This document shows positions 47,240-57,454 of a stretch of DNA of 64,000 bases, piece after piece (positions within the stretch are counted from its first letter, which is position 1; each line of letters starts with the position of its first letter). The position numbers and the translations under genes were made by a program. The DNA is taken from the NCBI RefSeq assembly GCF_007747795.1, contig NZ_CP036275.1, positions 6,254,001 through 6,318,000 on the forward strand, in the 5' to 3' direction. The notes under the pieces are model-generated. The model ran no database searches. It was not told the origin of the DNA and saw nothing but the letters and a program-made list of their open reading frames with translations. Source of the DNA: Maioricimonas rarisocia. GTDB lineage: Bacteria > Planctomycetota > Planctomycetia > Planctomycetales > Planctomycetaceae.

Positions 47240-48150
47240 CAGCGATCTCTCTCAATCACGTACCGGGCAAGGGCGTCCAGGTGCCGACCCTTTGCTCCGA
47301 AAGGTGCCAGCGCCTGACGGGCCTGATCGATCAGTGCCCCGGCCCGCCGGCGACTTTCCGCTTCCCCCAGCAGCGAGGGATACGTCAGTTTGCCGAGCGA
47401 TGCGTCCTTGCGGGCACCCTTACCCATTGTTTCCGCGGTTCCGACCACGTCCAACAGATCATCCGCAATCTGGAACGCCAAACCAACATTTTCGCCGTAA
47501 ACCTGCAGACTACGCAAGCTCTGCGAATCAGCCAAAGCGACACGTCCACCGAGCGTAAGTGCCGCACACAAAAGACGTCCCGTCTTTCGCCGATGAATCG
47601 CCTCGAGTTGCTCCACCGTCCCGACGGGAGTTTCTTCGGCCTCGAGATCGGCCACCTGGCCCCCCACCATCCCTTCCGCCCCGGCAGCGCGGGCCAGATC
47701 GAGGCAGCAGGCAGCGGCCACTTCCGGCGGCTGGATGCCCCCGGCGATCGTCTCGAATGCCAGTGTCAGCAGAGCGTCGCCCGCCAGAATGGCGTTTGCC
47801 TCGCCGAATGCGATGTGATTGGACGGCTTGCCCCGCCGCCACTCATCGTCATCCATCGCCGGCAGGTCATCGTGAATGAGCGAATACGCGTGAATCATTT
47901 CGACAGCGCAGGCCGCCGGCATGGCTGCAGAAGTGTCCCCGCCACATGCCTCGCAGGCCATCAGCGTCAGCACTGGACGCAGGCGCTTGCCGCCCCCCAA
48001 CAGGCTGTAGCCGATCCCCTCCAGCAACCGGGGAGGACAATCGTCGCTCAGTTTGAGGCAGGATTGCAGCGCCGTCTCGACCCGTTCCCGCATGGCCGGC
48101 AGGAATTCGTCGAGCGACGTATTCGTCGATTCGGGGACCGCGGGATTCAA
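47239..48150 (-). CDS. ispA: Farnesyl/geranylgeranyl diphosphate synthase
   Basis: 303 residues with a probable TTG start at 48150, preceded by AAGGCGG; an internal ATG at 48093 is an alternative. First Asp-rich motif in LIHDDLPAMDDD, second in AFQIADDLLDV, with the LLGGGKRLRP substrate segment. It condenses isopentenyl with allylic diphosphates. It is upstream of dxs in one transcript. Chain length (C15 or C20) cannot be fixed by eye. Confidence 0.92.
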   Translation of the reverse strand: MNPAVPESTNTSLDEFLPAMRERVETALQSCLKLSDDCPPRLLEGIGYSLLGGGKRLRPVLTLMACEACGGDTSAAMPAACAVEMIHAYSLIHDDLPAMDDDEWRRGKPSNHIAFGEANAILAGDALLTLAFETIAGGIQPPEVAAACCLDLARAAGAEGMVGGQVADLEAEETPVGTVEQLEAIHRRKTGRLLCAALTLGGRVALADSQSLRSLQVYGENVGLAFQIADDLLDVVGTAETMGKGARKDASLGKLTYPSLLGEAESRRRAGALIDQARQALAPFGAKGRHLDALARYVIERDR

Positions 48151-48549
48151 TTCGGAAGCCGCCTTTACCGCTTTGGTCCACGATCACGGCCGACAGACCG
48201 CGCTTCCCTGGAAGGACTCACGTCCTGGTACCGGTGTGGACCCGCGTGATGCATCAGACCGGTCAGTCATCCAGACACTGCCCGCAGATTGTAGAAACTT
48301 GAGCCAATTTCGGAAGACAAGTGTCGATTTCCCCGCACTCTCCCGAGACGCCTCAGGTTGTTCCCGGCTTTCGCCCTCGCTGGAGAGCCCGTTTCAGCTC
48401 CCGTTTTGCCGGCCGATACGGGCCTGGTTCCGCCTCCCGGAAGGGTCGCTCGATGGACTTGCCTTTTCCGGCAAACGAACTAAATTGGGCGTTCCGGTGT
48501 CGTCGATAGGAGAGACTCTTTCGCCTCCTTTGGCGGCGACCGTTCATCG
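48151..48549. other. Divergent intergenic region between ispA and tRNA-Ser
   Basis: 399 bases. It holds the tRNA promoter (listed). No xseB gene, which often lies before ispA, is seen, and no other RNA is recognised. Confidence 0.45.
48459..48486 (+). promoter_or_regulatory. Promoter candidate for tRNA-Ser
   Basis: TTGCCT and TAAATT are spaced by 16 bases and lie 64 bases before the tRNA. Confidence 0.42.
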
Positions 48550-48638
48550 GGAGAGATGGCAGAGTGGCCGAATGCGCAGCATTGCTAATGCTGTGACCCC
48601 TTAACGGGGGTCCGCGGGTTCGAATCCCGCTCTCTCCG
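48550..48638 (+). tRNA. tRNA-Ser (anticodon GCT)
   Basis: 89 bases, the long form with an extra arm. The acceptor arms GGAGAGA and TCTCTCC pair perfectly, with G as the discriminator base. The anticodon loop reads ATTGCTAAT, giving GCT (serine, codons AGC/AGU). The T arm has GGTTCGAATCC. No encoded CCA. Confidence 0.97.
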
Positions 48639-48656
48639 CTCCAGCAGTCACCGAAT

Positions 48657-48700
48657 TGCCCGAGTGCCGCATCCGTCGGCGCCCGGGCATTCTGCTTTTT
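48657..48700 (+). terminator. Rho-independent terminator of tRNA-Ser
   Basis: TGCCCGAGTGCCG and CGGCGCCCGGGCA pair over 13 positions with one mismatch and one wobble, then TTCTGCTTTTT. It begins 19 bases after the tRNA. Confidence 0.72.
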
Positions 48701-48737
48701 GGGACTCTGCGGCTCGCCGGCCGACCTGTCCGCCGAT

Positions 48738-49583
48738 TCAGCCCCGCTCTTCCCGCCAGCGGCCCGGGGAGACACCGCATCGCCTGCGAAACACCCGGTA
48801 GAACGTCGACAGATCCCCGAATCCGCACTCGAATGCGATCGAGGGAATCGGCGTGGTCGTCTCCCGCAGCAGCCGACAGGCGTGATCGATCCGCAGGCCG
48901 TGGACGTACTCCAGCCAGGTCGTGCCGGTCCGTTCACGAAACAGCTCGGTGAACCGCCGACGCGGAATCCCCGCCTGATCGGCCGCCGCATCGATCGTCG
49001 TCGCCTCGAAGAAGTTCGCCGCCAGCGACTCCAGGTACGCGTCCAGTTCCCCTTCGAACGGCGTCTCGCTGCTGTCGTCTTTCTGGCGGCCTGCAGGCCG
49101 CGGCTGCGATGCCACCAGCGCCAGTAGCTGCAGGGCATCGGCCACCATCGCAATCGGCGTCTCCCGGCTCCCCCGCGACTGCTCGAACAGCAGGTGCCGC
49201 AGACGACTCTCGACCTGATTCGCCAGGTGGACCGACCGCCGAACCTGGCCGGGCTGAAGCTGACAGGCAAACTCCGGATCGAACCGCAGCAGCGATGTCG
49301 CGACACACAGCACGTAAACCGACGTCGCGATCCCGGGCGCATCGACGATCCGGTTGCGGTGCCGGGGCGGAACCACCACCAGATCCCGAGCCGTCCAAGG
49401 ATACGCCTTGTCCCGGATCAGCACCTCACCACTCCCCGAGAGCGCATACAGCACCTTGACGAAACCGTGCGTGCGCCACTCCATCCGGAAATCCGGAGCG
49501 TGGTGACTCTCCAGAACGAGCACGCCCCAGTCCGGCAGCGTCTCGGGCAGGGCGGTCCGCGTCAGTGGTTGGGCATTGCTCAT
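48738..49583 (-). CDS. AraC family transcriptional regulator
   Basis: 281 residues from the ATG at 49583. A 27-codon upstream extension without family-like sequence is left out. N-terminal cupin-like sensing part (FVKVLYALSGSGEVLIRDKAY), and a C-terminal double helix-turn-helix (TIDAAADQAGIPRRRFTELFRERTG, then IPSIAFECGFGDLSTFYRVFRRRCG). It is divergent from the DapA-like/flavin oxidoreductase pair with 152 bases between, so it probably controls that pair. The effector is unknown. Confidence 0.9.
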   Translation of the reverse strand: MSNAQPLTRTALPETLPDWGVLVLESHHAPDFRMEWRTHGFVKVLYALSGSGEVLIRDKAYPWTARDLVVVPPRHRNRIVDAPGIATSVYVLCVATSLLRFDPEFACQLQPGQVRRSVHLANQVESRLRHLLFEQSRGSRETPIAMVADALQLLALVASQPRPAGRQKDDSSETPFEGELDAYLESLAANFFEATTIDAAADQAGIPRRRFTELFRERTGTTWLEYVHGLRIDHACRLLRETTTPIPSIAFECGFGDLSTFYRVFRRRCGVSPGRWREERG

Positions 49584-49735
49584 CCGAGCATCATCGCAGA
49601 CGCCCCGCCCGATCTGCAAATAGCCCTGCTGCCCGATTCTCCAAGACAGATCCCCCCGCATCGTTTAGGCTGCGATTCATCTAAAGACCTCCCGCTTCGC
49701 TCATACCTTCCGTCCAACTCCGTCCTGGTGGAATC

Positions 49736-50698
49736 ATGGCAGATTTCGACATCGATCCGGTCAGCCTGATCCGGCCGCGTCGCAAGATCACCGGTATCTC
49801 GGCCATCCTGCTTCCCTTCGAAGCTCCCGGCGTCATCGACTGGCGCTCCTTCGAGGTGCATGTTGCCCGCACCGCAGAAGCCGGACTTACACCCGCCGTC
49901 AACATGGACACCGGCTACGTCAATCTGCTCGACGAAAGCACCCGTCGCGACGTCCTGCAGAAGACCCGCAGCGTCCTCGGTGACGGGCCGTTCGTCGCCG
50001 GTGCCTTCGTCGGCGATCAACCCGGGGCCGCATTCGATCTCGACGCCTATCGGACCGCGATCGAAACGATCAACTCTGCCGGAGGGACACCGGTCATCTT
50101 TCAGTCTTACGGACTGACCGGGCAGTCCGACGAGGGAATCGCAGCCAGCTACGCCCAAATCGCCAACTGCTGCGAGCAGTTCATCGGGTTCGAACTGAGT
50201 GAAGTGTTCGCGCCGTTCGGCAGGATCTACCCGCTGGGCGTCTACGAGGAGCTGATGAAGATCCCGCAGTGCATCGGCGCCAAGCACTCCTCTCTTCAAC
50301 GGGAACTGGAATGGCAGCGGCTCATGATGCGGGACCGCGTCCGCCCCGACTTCAAGGTATTCACCGGCAACGACTTGGCGATCGACATGGTGACGTACGG
50401 CAGCGATTACCTGCTGGGGCTGAGCACCTTCGCCCCCGACCTGTTCGCCCGCCGCGACGCATACTGGGAAGCGGGCGATCCCGCGTTCTATCAGCTCAAC
50501 GACGTACTGCAGTACCTGGGCTTCCTGACCTTCCGGGCCCCGGTTCCTGCCTACAAGCATTCGGCAGCCATGTTTCTGGAGCAGCGGGGCTGGCTGAAGA
50601 CCGACCTGACGCACCCCGACAGCCCCACCCGCCCGGCCAGCGATCGCGCGATCCTCAAAGAGATCGGACGACTGCTCGACCTGGATCTGAAGGACTGA
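49736..50698 (+). CDS. Dihydrodipicolinate synthase/N-acetylneuraminate lyase family aldolase
   Basis: 320 residues. TIM-barrel class I aldolase with the Schiff-base Lys at 183 (IGAKHSSL) and conserved start ([19 protein letters not shown]). The Tyr of the family motif (YNVPSRTG in DapA) is not seen: the corresponding stretch reads [11 protein letters not shown], so the chemistry may differ. It is likely an aldolase or lyase on a keto-acid. First gene of a pair with the flavin oxidoreductase, five bases apart. Confidence 0.82.
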   Translation: MADFDIDPVSLIRPRRKITGISAILLPFEAPGVIDWRSFEVHVARTAEAGLTPAVNMDTGYVNLLDESTRRDVLQKTRSVLGDGPFVAGAFVGDQPGAAFDLDAYRTAIETINSAGGTPVIFQSYGLTGQSDEGIAASYAQIANCCEQFIGFELSEVFAPFGRIYPLGVYEELMKIPQCIGAKHSSLQRELEWQRLMMRDRVRPDFKVFTGNDLAIDMVTYGSDYLLGLSTFAPDLFARRDAYWEAGDPAFYQLNDVLQYLGFLTFRAPVPAYKHSAAMFLEQRGWLKTDLTHPDSPTRPASDRAILKEIGRLLDLDLKD

Positions 50699-50703
50699 AA
50701 ACC

Positions 50704-52125
<1,422 letters not shown>

Positions 52126-52269
52126 TGCGAACGGGGGAGGCCGACAGCGGGGCGGCCGGGGTCGGAACCAGCGAAAGGAGTGAATCCACCGGAAACTCCA
52201 GATCAAGCGTGCCACGGCTCTGCGAGCCGTACGAACTCAGGATAAAGCCTCCACGCGGGAAGACAGGTG

Positions 52270-52291
52270 GGGCAGACATTCCTGTCTGCCC
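52270..52291. repeat. Dispersed hairpin repeat, copy B
   Basis: GGGCAGACA and TGTCTGCCC form a perfect 9-base stem with a TTCC loop. It is in inverse orientation to copies A and C. Confidence 0.65.
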
Positions 52292-52297
52292 GGAAAC

Positions 52298-52339
52298 GAC
52301 GGGTGGCTGGCGGTCGTCGCGCAGCGACGCCCCCAGCCC
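52298..52339. repeat. Dispersed intergenic repeat, segment D2
   Basis: Reverse complement of segment D1 at about 2670-2715, beginning GACGGGTGGCTGGCGGTCGT. A partial echo (GGGTGGCTGG) follows at about 52419. Confidence 0.6.
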
Positions 52340-52498
52340 GTGAGTCTCGAGGGGTGCGGCTTGAGGAAATGACTCCGAGGCCTCAGTTGCCCTGCAGCCC
52401 GAGCGCCATCCAGCAGCGGGTGGCTGGAACGCCGGACACCGCCTTCGGACGAGCAGTCGGCGCCCACGCAGGCGTGACGCGCAATCGTTCGTGACGAA

Positions 52499-52518
52499 GG
52501 CAGACAGGAATGTTTGCC
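52499..52518. repeat. Dispersed hairpin repeat, copy C
   Basis: GGCAGACA and TGTTTGCC with a GGAA loop, one G-T pair in the stem, followed by CCACC. It is an inverted copy of B about 230 bases away. Confidence 0.6.
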
Positions 52519-52575
52519 CCACCTGGCCGATACAAGCGTGAGCCCCCGGCGAACGTTGCCAGCAACACAGGGCGA

Positions 52576-53295
52576 TCAGCAGGCAACCGGCGAGGCATCC
52601 ACACACATGATCCCCTGCCGCTGCAGATCGCTCCGCCGACGGGTGTCCGCTTCCGGGAGAAAGTGCAGCAGGAACCGGCGATGCACCGAGGGGTTCAGCC
52701 CGGTAGTGAACGAGAGCTCCAGTCGCCATGCGGCCGGAATCTGTTGCAGCACCCCCTCGAGCGTCTTCCACGCATCGATGGCTCCGACGACGGCAATCCG
52801 CTGATCCGCGTCGAGCTGCTCGAGGATCGTCGCCGCAAGCGGAGCCGACGAGTCGCGGGCCATCCGGTCAGCCGGACGCGCAGAGGCATGATCCGGCAGA
52901 TCGAGGCTCGCCAGCGGTCGCGCGAAATCGGTCTGCAGTCGCAGATGCCCCTGCGCCAGCAGTACCCGCGCCAGCCGCAGCGAGTTGTCGTCGTATCCGG
53001 CCAGATCCTGCCGGCGGCAGATTGCATAGTACGTTACGACCTGCAGGCTCCCCCGACCGCTGTATTCCGGCCCGCCGTAGACGCTGCGCATCAGGACCAC
53101 GCGTCCGTCGTCGGTGGCGAAGCAGCTCAGGCTGTTATCGTCCACATCGCGACCGACGAGAGCCCCCTGGCTCGGCCCCCACTGCGCGAGTGTCTGTGCC
53201 AATCGCTCGTTGACGCCGGGCGACCGGGCCACGAGATGGTATCCCTGGGCGCTGCGCGTCTGCACCGAGGTGAATACCGCCTGCTCAACGATCAT
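52576..53295 (-). CDS. GTPase-associated protein 1 (GAP1)-like N-terminal domain protein
   Basis: 239 residues from the ATG at 53295 (MIVEQAVFTSVQTRSAQGYH). A longer TTG-started frame from 53349 is possible. The first part (YHLVARSPGVNERLAQTL and LMRSVYGGPEYSGRGSLQVV) resembles the N-terminal domain of GTPase-associated protein 1, described in NTP-dependent conflict systems. The second half lacks a recognised GAP1 middle or C-terminal domain, so it may be a short form. It is the last gene of the chemosensory-GTPase run and lies 54 bases after the GTPase. Function unknown; it could be a GTPase effector or regulator. Confidence 0.6.
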   Translation of the reverse strand: MIVEQAVFTSVQTRSAQGYHLVARSPGVNERLAQTLAQWGPSQGALVGRDVDDNSLSCFATDDGRVVLMRSVYGGPEYSGRGSLQVVTYYAICRRQDLAGYDDNSLRLARVLLAQGHLRLQTDFARPLASLDLPDHASARPADRMARDSSAPLAATILEQLDADQRIAVVGAIDAWKTLEGVLQQIPAAWRLELSFTTGLNPSVHRRFLLHFLPEADTRRRSDLQRQGIMCVDASPVAC

Positions 53296-53349
53296 GAACT
53301 GCTTCCGGGCAAGATGACTCGACCAATCGGGACGTGACAGACCAGACAA

Positions 53350-54249
53350 TCACATCTGCTGCACGATCCACTCGAGCGGCTCAATGACGCCCCGCGGCTC
53401 GACATGCAGCGGAATGTTCATCGTACACTGATAGGGATCGACCGCCGTCACACAGCTTCCCACGACCCCGGTCGCGAAGAACTCGTGCCGGCTGAAGTGC
53501 CGCTTGCAGGCCTGCACGAGCCCGGGCATCGTCGCCGCCGCAAACTCGCGGGGATCTCCCATCGCTTCGGGACACGAATCCGCCTTGGTGTACACGACCG
53601 CCACGGGAGACCGGACTTTCTTGACCCGTCGCCCCCAGCGTTTCCCGCGAACGCGGGCGATGTACGAAACGAGCTTCATGGCGAAGAAGTCCTCGTCACG
53701 ACTGAAGTCACGTGCCCGGTGCGAATCGAACAGCAGCAGCATCCCTTCGGACTGCGAGACGATCGAGCGGATGATCGGAAACGTGTTCTCGTGCTCGGTC
53801 TCCAGCGCGATGGCCTCGCCGGCGAAATCGGGCGTAACGATGTCGACCAGCCGCTTGGGCCGCTTTTCGTGCGAAACCTCACAGTGCACCCACCGCCAGG
53901 AGTCCGACTCGGTCGGCGTCTTCTCCGGGAACTGCCGGGATTGCAGCGAGTGGATCGTCTGCTGCTGCACGGCGACCGAGAAAGCACCGTTCGGCAATCC
54001 CCGCAGCGACTGCGACCCTTTCGAGAGCATGTCGAGCAGAACGCCGAGGTAGACCGTCTTGCCGGCACCGCTGGAACCGAGCACCGAGACGAAACGGGCC
54101 GGTGTCCCACGGTCGTGGACGGCCCGGGTGACATCCAGCGGACCTTCGCAGTTCATGCAGAAGCCGCCCCGGTCCGGTGTCTCCTGCTGGCAGCAGACGC
54201 ACCGGATGCTCTCTGTCTTCTTGGGTGTTTCGGTTGTGATCTGTGTCAT
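53350..54249 (-). CDS. Zinc-ribbon GTPase (TRAFAC / double-GTPase type)
   Basis: 299 residues. Four Cys at 17, 20, 31 and 34 (CVCC and CMNC pairs) form a likely zinc ribbon. Then P-loop GSSGAGKT at 58-65, a DFAGE element at 141-145 that takes the place of DxxG, and TKAD at 221-224 for guanine recognition. These match predicted GTPases found with GAP1 in conflict systems, including those annotated as TRAFAC or DO-GTPase2. No membrane segment. Position after the FGE-like gene and before the GAP1-like gene supports a GTPase module at the output end of the operon. Confidence 0.75.
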   Translation of the reverse strand: MTQITTETPKKTESIRCVCCQQETPDRGGFCMNCEGPLDVTRAVHDRGTPARFVSVLGSSGAGKTVYLGVLLDMLSKGSQSLRGLPNGAFSVAVQQQTIHSLQSRQFPEKTPTESDSWRWVHCEVSHEKRPKRLVDIVTPDFAGEAIALETEHENTFPIIRSIVSQSEGMLLLFDSHRARDFSRDEDFFAMKLVSYIARVRGKRWGRRVKKVRSPVAVVYTKADSCPEAMGDPREFAAATMPGLVQACKRHFSRHEFFATGVVGSCVTAVDPYQCTMNIPLHVEPRGVIEPLEWIVQQM

Positions 54250-54289
54250 CGTTCAAACTCACTCGCTGGCGACAGACGCCGTTGTGCTG

Positions 54290-55255
54290 CTAGAGAAACG
54301 CAGCCGGATTGGGAGGTGATGCAAGAGCGTCGGCGGAGACGCAGCAGCGGAAGCCAACGTTCCGTCCGCGATACAGAAATGGCTGGCCCGTGCGGAACGC
54401 ACATGTGGCCTGAGATTCGAAGTAGGTGTCGAACGCGCCGCCCCGGATCTCCGCCATCGGCTGTTCCATCATGATCCGGTAGCCGCTGTCCCCCATCTGG
54501 CATTCGTACGCGCTGGCGACCCATTCCCACACGTTGCCGATGAGCTGGAAGATCCCGTTGGGCGTCGACCCTTCGTAGTATTCATCCACGGGAACGGTCT
54601 CACCGGGTCCGGCGGACCAGGTATTGGCGCGGGCCGGATCGAACGAGTTCCCCCACGGATACTTCACGCGGCTGCCGCGACCGTCCTTGCCGGAACACCA
54701 GCTGCTGGCCTGCTCCCACTCGGCGCCGGTCGGAAGTCGTTTGCCGGCCCAGCGGGCGTACGCGTTCGCCTCGAACCAGCAGATTCCCACAACCGGATGT
54801 CGCTCGCTTTTGCGGGGCGGCTTGCCATTGGCCCAGAACCGCGGCCCGGGATTTCCCGTCGCATCGACAAACTGCAGCAGCTTCGGCCAGACTTCGCGCG
54901 GCCACAGGTCGGTCTGGCTGTAGCCACCGTCCGCCACAAACCGGGCATAGTCGGCATTCGTGACCGCACAGCGATCGAGGTAGAACGAGGGCAGGAAGGC
55001 GGCGGCCCCGACATCCGTCTCCGGACGCGCGGACGAGACGAACTCCCCGCCGGGAACCATCGACATGTGCTCTTCCAGGGCGAGCCAGGCGATCGCCAGC
55101 AGGCGTTCATCCCCGGTATCGTCCCGCTCCTTGTCGAGCAGCACGCAGTACCGCTTGTCGGCGAGCATCGCATCAACGCTGCGATCGCCAGGACCGGCGG
55201 TCCCGGGCTTTTCGGGTGCTGCAGGAGCACCGCTCAACATCGATCGTAATCCCAC
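54290..55255 (-). CDS. Formylglycine-generating-enzyme-like (SUMF1 fold) protein
   Basis: 321 residues with a GTG start, supported by GGAGGA eight bases upstream. A non-conserved N-terminal region (about 1-65) leads into the FGE fold: MVPGGEFVSSARPETD, PVVGICWFEANAYARWAGKRLPT, AEWEQASSW, PNGIFQLIGNVWEWVAS, RGGAFDTYF and GRNVGFRCC. The two Cys of true FGE enzymes (in an LCxxxxC context after GGSF) are not seen at that spot (FDTYFESQATC), so catalysis is doubtful and a binding role is more likely. Gap of 40 bases to the GTPase gene. Confidence 0.8.
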   Translation of the reverse strand: MGLRSMLSGAPAAPEKPGTAGPGDRSVDAMLADKRYCVLLDKERDDTGDERLLAIAWLALEEHMSMVPGGEFVSSARPETDVGAAAFLPSFYLDRCAVTNADYARFVADGGYSQTDLWPREVWPKLLQFVDATGNPGPRFWANGKPPRKSERHPVVGICWFEANAYARWAGKRLPTGAEWEQASSWCSGKDGRGSRVKYPWGNSFDPARANTWSAGPGETVPVDEYYEGSTPNGIFQLIGNVWEWVASAYECQMGDSGYRIMMEQPMAEIRGGAFDTYFESQATCAFRTGQPFLYRGRNVGFRCCVSADALASPPNPAAFL

Positions 55256-55289
55256 GACATGGTTCCTCCCGTTGGCATCGTTCGCCGGC

Positions 55290-55856
55290 TCAGCGGCGTC
55301 GTGCGTGTCTGCCGATTTCCCGTTTCAACTGCTGAAACTGAAGTGCCGACTGCTCCGGTGACCACGTCTCGCTCCGTCCCGGAACCGTCGTCGGTGTCTC
55401 GGCGGTGGCCGGCTGCAGAATATCCACAGCCGCTGCCGGAACCGGTCCTCCGTTCATTCGCGGCACGACCGCCGTCTCTCCCTGAGTCGGGGGTGCCGGT
55501 GCCGCCGCTGCCACGGGACCTGATGCGAGCAACTGGCGTTTCTCGCTCTCCAGTCGATCCCAGGCGTCCATCAATCGTGCATACTCGTCGTCGAGGCGTC
55601 GCCTCTGCTCGTCCAGTGCCGACTCGAGGTGCTGCTGCTGGCGTTCCAGTTCCCGCTGTCGTTCGTCCAGCGACCGTTCCCGCTCGAGCACGCCTTCACA
55701 GTCGGTCCATGCCTTCTCGAGCCGATCGAGCTGCACCTGCACGAAGGCGCGGACCTCCTCCGTCAGAACGAGCAATCGCTCCGCCGGTGAAACCGGACCG
55801 GCTCCCTCGGGCGGGTGATCCTCCGTCCGGCTCTGGAACTGTTGTGTGCTTTGCAT
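55290..55856 (-). CDS. Small coiled-coil protein
   Basis: 188 residues. Residues about 25-110 form a long Glu/Gln/Arg-rich coiled coil (ERERSLDERQRELERQQQ and following), then a Pro/Ala-rich linker and a basic C-terminal tail (LKREIGRHARRR). No motif for catalysis. Within the operon it may link the FHA protein to the GTPase module. Family unknown. Confidence 0.65.
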   Translation of the reverse strand: MQSTQQFQSRTEDHPPEGAGPVSPAERLLVLTEEVRAFVQVQLDRLEKAWTDCEGVLERERSLDERQRELERQQQHLESALDEQRRRLDDEYARLMDAWDRLESEKRQLLASGPVAAAAPAPPTQGETAVVPRMNGGPVPAAAVDILQPATAETPTTVPGRSETWSPEQSALQFQQLKREIGRHARRR

Positions 55857-55914
55857 CCGTTTTCCCGCTCATTTCTGCCCCCGGGCCCGTCGGAGGCTGA
55901 CTCTGCCCCGACCC

Positions 55915-57441
55915 TCAATCCGTATCCAGCGGCCGCCCTTCCAGCTTCCGCCACAGCTTTCCCAGACGGGAAGACAGTCCGGTATTCTTCGGCCGGCTCG
56001 GCTCGCTTTCGTGGAGTTCGCGAAGGTGTTCGCGGAAGGCACGAATCCGTTGATCCGCGGCGTTCCCCTCGGCTCCCATCGAGTCACGATCCCGCTGCAG
56101 CTGCTCTTCCAGCCGCGCCAGTTCCGCCCGCTCGCGCGTGATCGCCGCCCGCTCCTGTGCCAGTTGCAGCCGCTCTTCCCGCAATGCCTCTTCGATCGCG
56201 TTCTGCTGCCGGGCCTCGACCTCCCCGGCATCCATCTGATCGAGTCGCTCGGTGAGGGACCGCGCCTCGTTTCGGGTCTCTTCGAGTGCACCGCGGAGTT
56301 GCGTGTTCTCCTGCCGCAGCTTCTTCAGATGAGCTTCCAGTTTCTGATCTGCGCCGCCGCCACCGGATTGCCCCAGCTGCTGCTCGAGACGGTCGCGCTG
56401 TGCGGCCACCTCGGCAAGCCTCTTCTGCAGCGACTCCCGTTCGGCCTGCCACTCGGCGTCGCGTTCCTGAAACCTCCGCTCGATCTCGCCCACCCAGGCT
56501 TCGATCTGATTCCGTTGCTCGACCTCCGCTTCGTTGGCGTCTTCGGCCGCACGCAACAGTTCCGACATCGCCGAAAGACGTTCGTCCGAACGAGCCAGTT
56601 CGTCGAGCAGCTCTTCCAGACGCGTCACCAGCGCCTCGACGTCGACTTCCGGATCAGTCGCCGCGACCGATTCGTCGTCCAGCGGCGCTTCGACCAGCAA
56701 CTCGTACTGACGGATCGCCGCGTCCCTCTCCGCCAGTTCCGTCTGGAGAAAAGCGATCTCCGACTTGAGCAGCTCGATCGTGTCGTCGTGCAACTCGGGA
56801 TCGAGGGCGTAAGCCGGAGTGTTCGACACGACTTCGGCAGCCCCGTCCAGAAACTCGTCGAGCACGTCCAGGGGTGCGTAGGCCGACTCGTCGGGTTCCG
56901 ACGGACGACCATCGCCGAGATCGGCCGTCGACGACACCAGCATCGCCTCCGCGTCGTCGAGGTCGGCGACGCTGTCGATCGTCTCGTCGGCGGCTTTCTT
57001 CTGCGGCGCAGGTCTTGACGCGGCAGGCGGAGAGCCCACATTCGTTGCCGCAGAGGCTGATTCTTCCTGCCGCTCCGCATCGTTCGACGGTTCTTCACTC
57101 CGGTCTGCGACGATGGACGTGCGAACCCGGATGTCGGCAATCTCGATCACATCGCCGGCGGCGATCAGTTCTTCACCTTCGATCCGTCGGCCATTGACAC
57201 GCGTACCGCCACTGGAGTTCCAGTCGTAGATACGAACGCGGTCCCCCTGCAACGAAATCATGCAGTGCAGGGAATCGATCCCGGCTCCGTGCAGCTGCAG
57301 CCCGCATGAAGGGCCATTCCCGACGATCAGGGTCTCATCTGCCCGCACCTGCCGGGATGTCTGCAGACCTCCCGGCTGCTCGACAACCAGCATCAGGACC
57401 GACTCGGAGACCGATGATGTGCCGGTGGAATGAGTTGACAT
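55915..57441 (-). CDS. FHA domain and coiled-coil protein
   Basis: 508 residues from the ATG at 57441, with GAGGAG 8-13 bases upstream; an ATG at 57468 is the alternative. FHA domain at about 15-110 with LHCMISLQGDRVRIYDWNSSGGTRVNGR. The usual GR at the start of the domain reads GN and the SR/H site reads SLH, so phosphothreonine binding may be lost or altered. The rest is an acidic linker and then about 300 residues of coiled coil. It sits between the response regulator and the small coiled-coil protein, and may act as a scaffold. Confidence 0.77.
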   Translation of the reverse strand: MSTHSTGTSSVSESVLMLVVEQPGGLQTSRQVRADETLIVGNGPSCGLQLHGAGIDSLHCMISLQGDRVRIYDWNSSGGTRVNGRRIEGEELIAAGDVIEIADIRVRTSIVADRSEEPSNDAERQEESASAATNVGSPPAASRPAPQKKAADETIDSVADLDDAEAMLVSSTADLGDGRPSEPDESAYAPLDVLDEFLDGAAEVVSNTPAYALDPELHDDTIELLKSEIAFLQTELAERDAAIRQYELLVEAPLDDESVAATDPEVDVEALVTRLEELLDELARSDERLSAMSELLRAAEDANEAEVEQRNQIEAWVGEIERRFQERDAEWQAERESLQKRLAEVAAQRDRLEQQLGQSGGGGADQKLEAHLKKLRQENTQLRGALEETRNEARSLTERLDQMDAGEVEARQQNAIEEALREERLQLAQERAAITRERAELARLEEQLQRDRDSMGAEGNAADQRIRAFREHLRELHESEPSRPKNTGLSSRLGKLWRKLEGRPLDTD

Positions 57442-57454
57442 CAGTTCGTTCTCC

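Larger units (their letters stand above)
52126..52575. other. Intergenic region with dispersed repeats
   Basis: 450 bases between convergent genes with no convincing coding sequence. It holds two copies of the GGCAGAC hairpin in opposite orientation and one copy of the 40-base segment found at 2670-2715. Confidence 0.6.

Noticed and set aside
45359-47317. 652-codon frame antisense to dxs
   Set aside because: dxs is certain, and the frame has no recognisable product.
48151-48549. xseB or an RNA leader upstream of ispA
   Set aside because: No frame matches exonuclease VII small subunit and no riboswitch-like conserved core is visible.
55846-57018. 390-codon frame antisense to the FHA/coiled-coil gene
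   Set aside because: Leu/Arg-rich reading of the coiled-coil gene in reverse; no motif.
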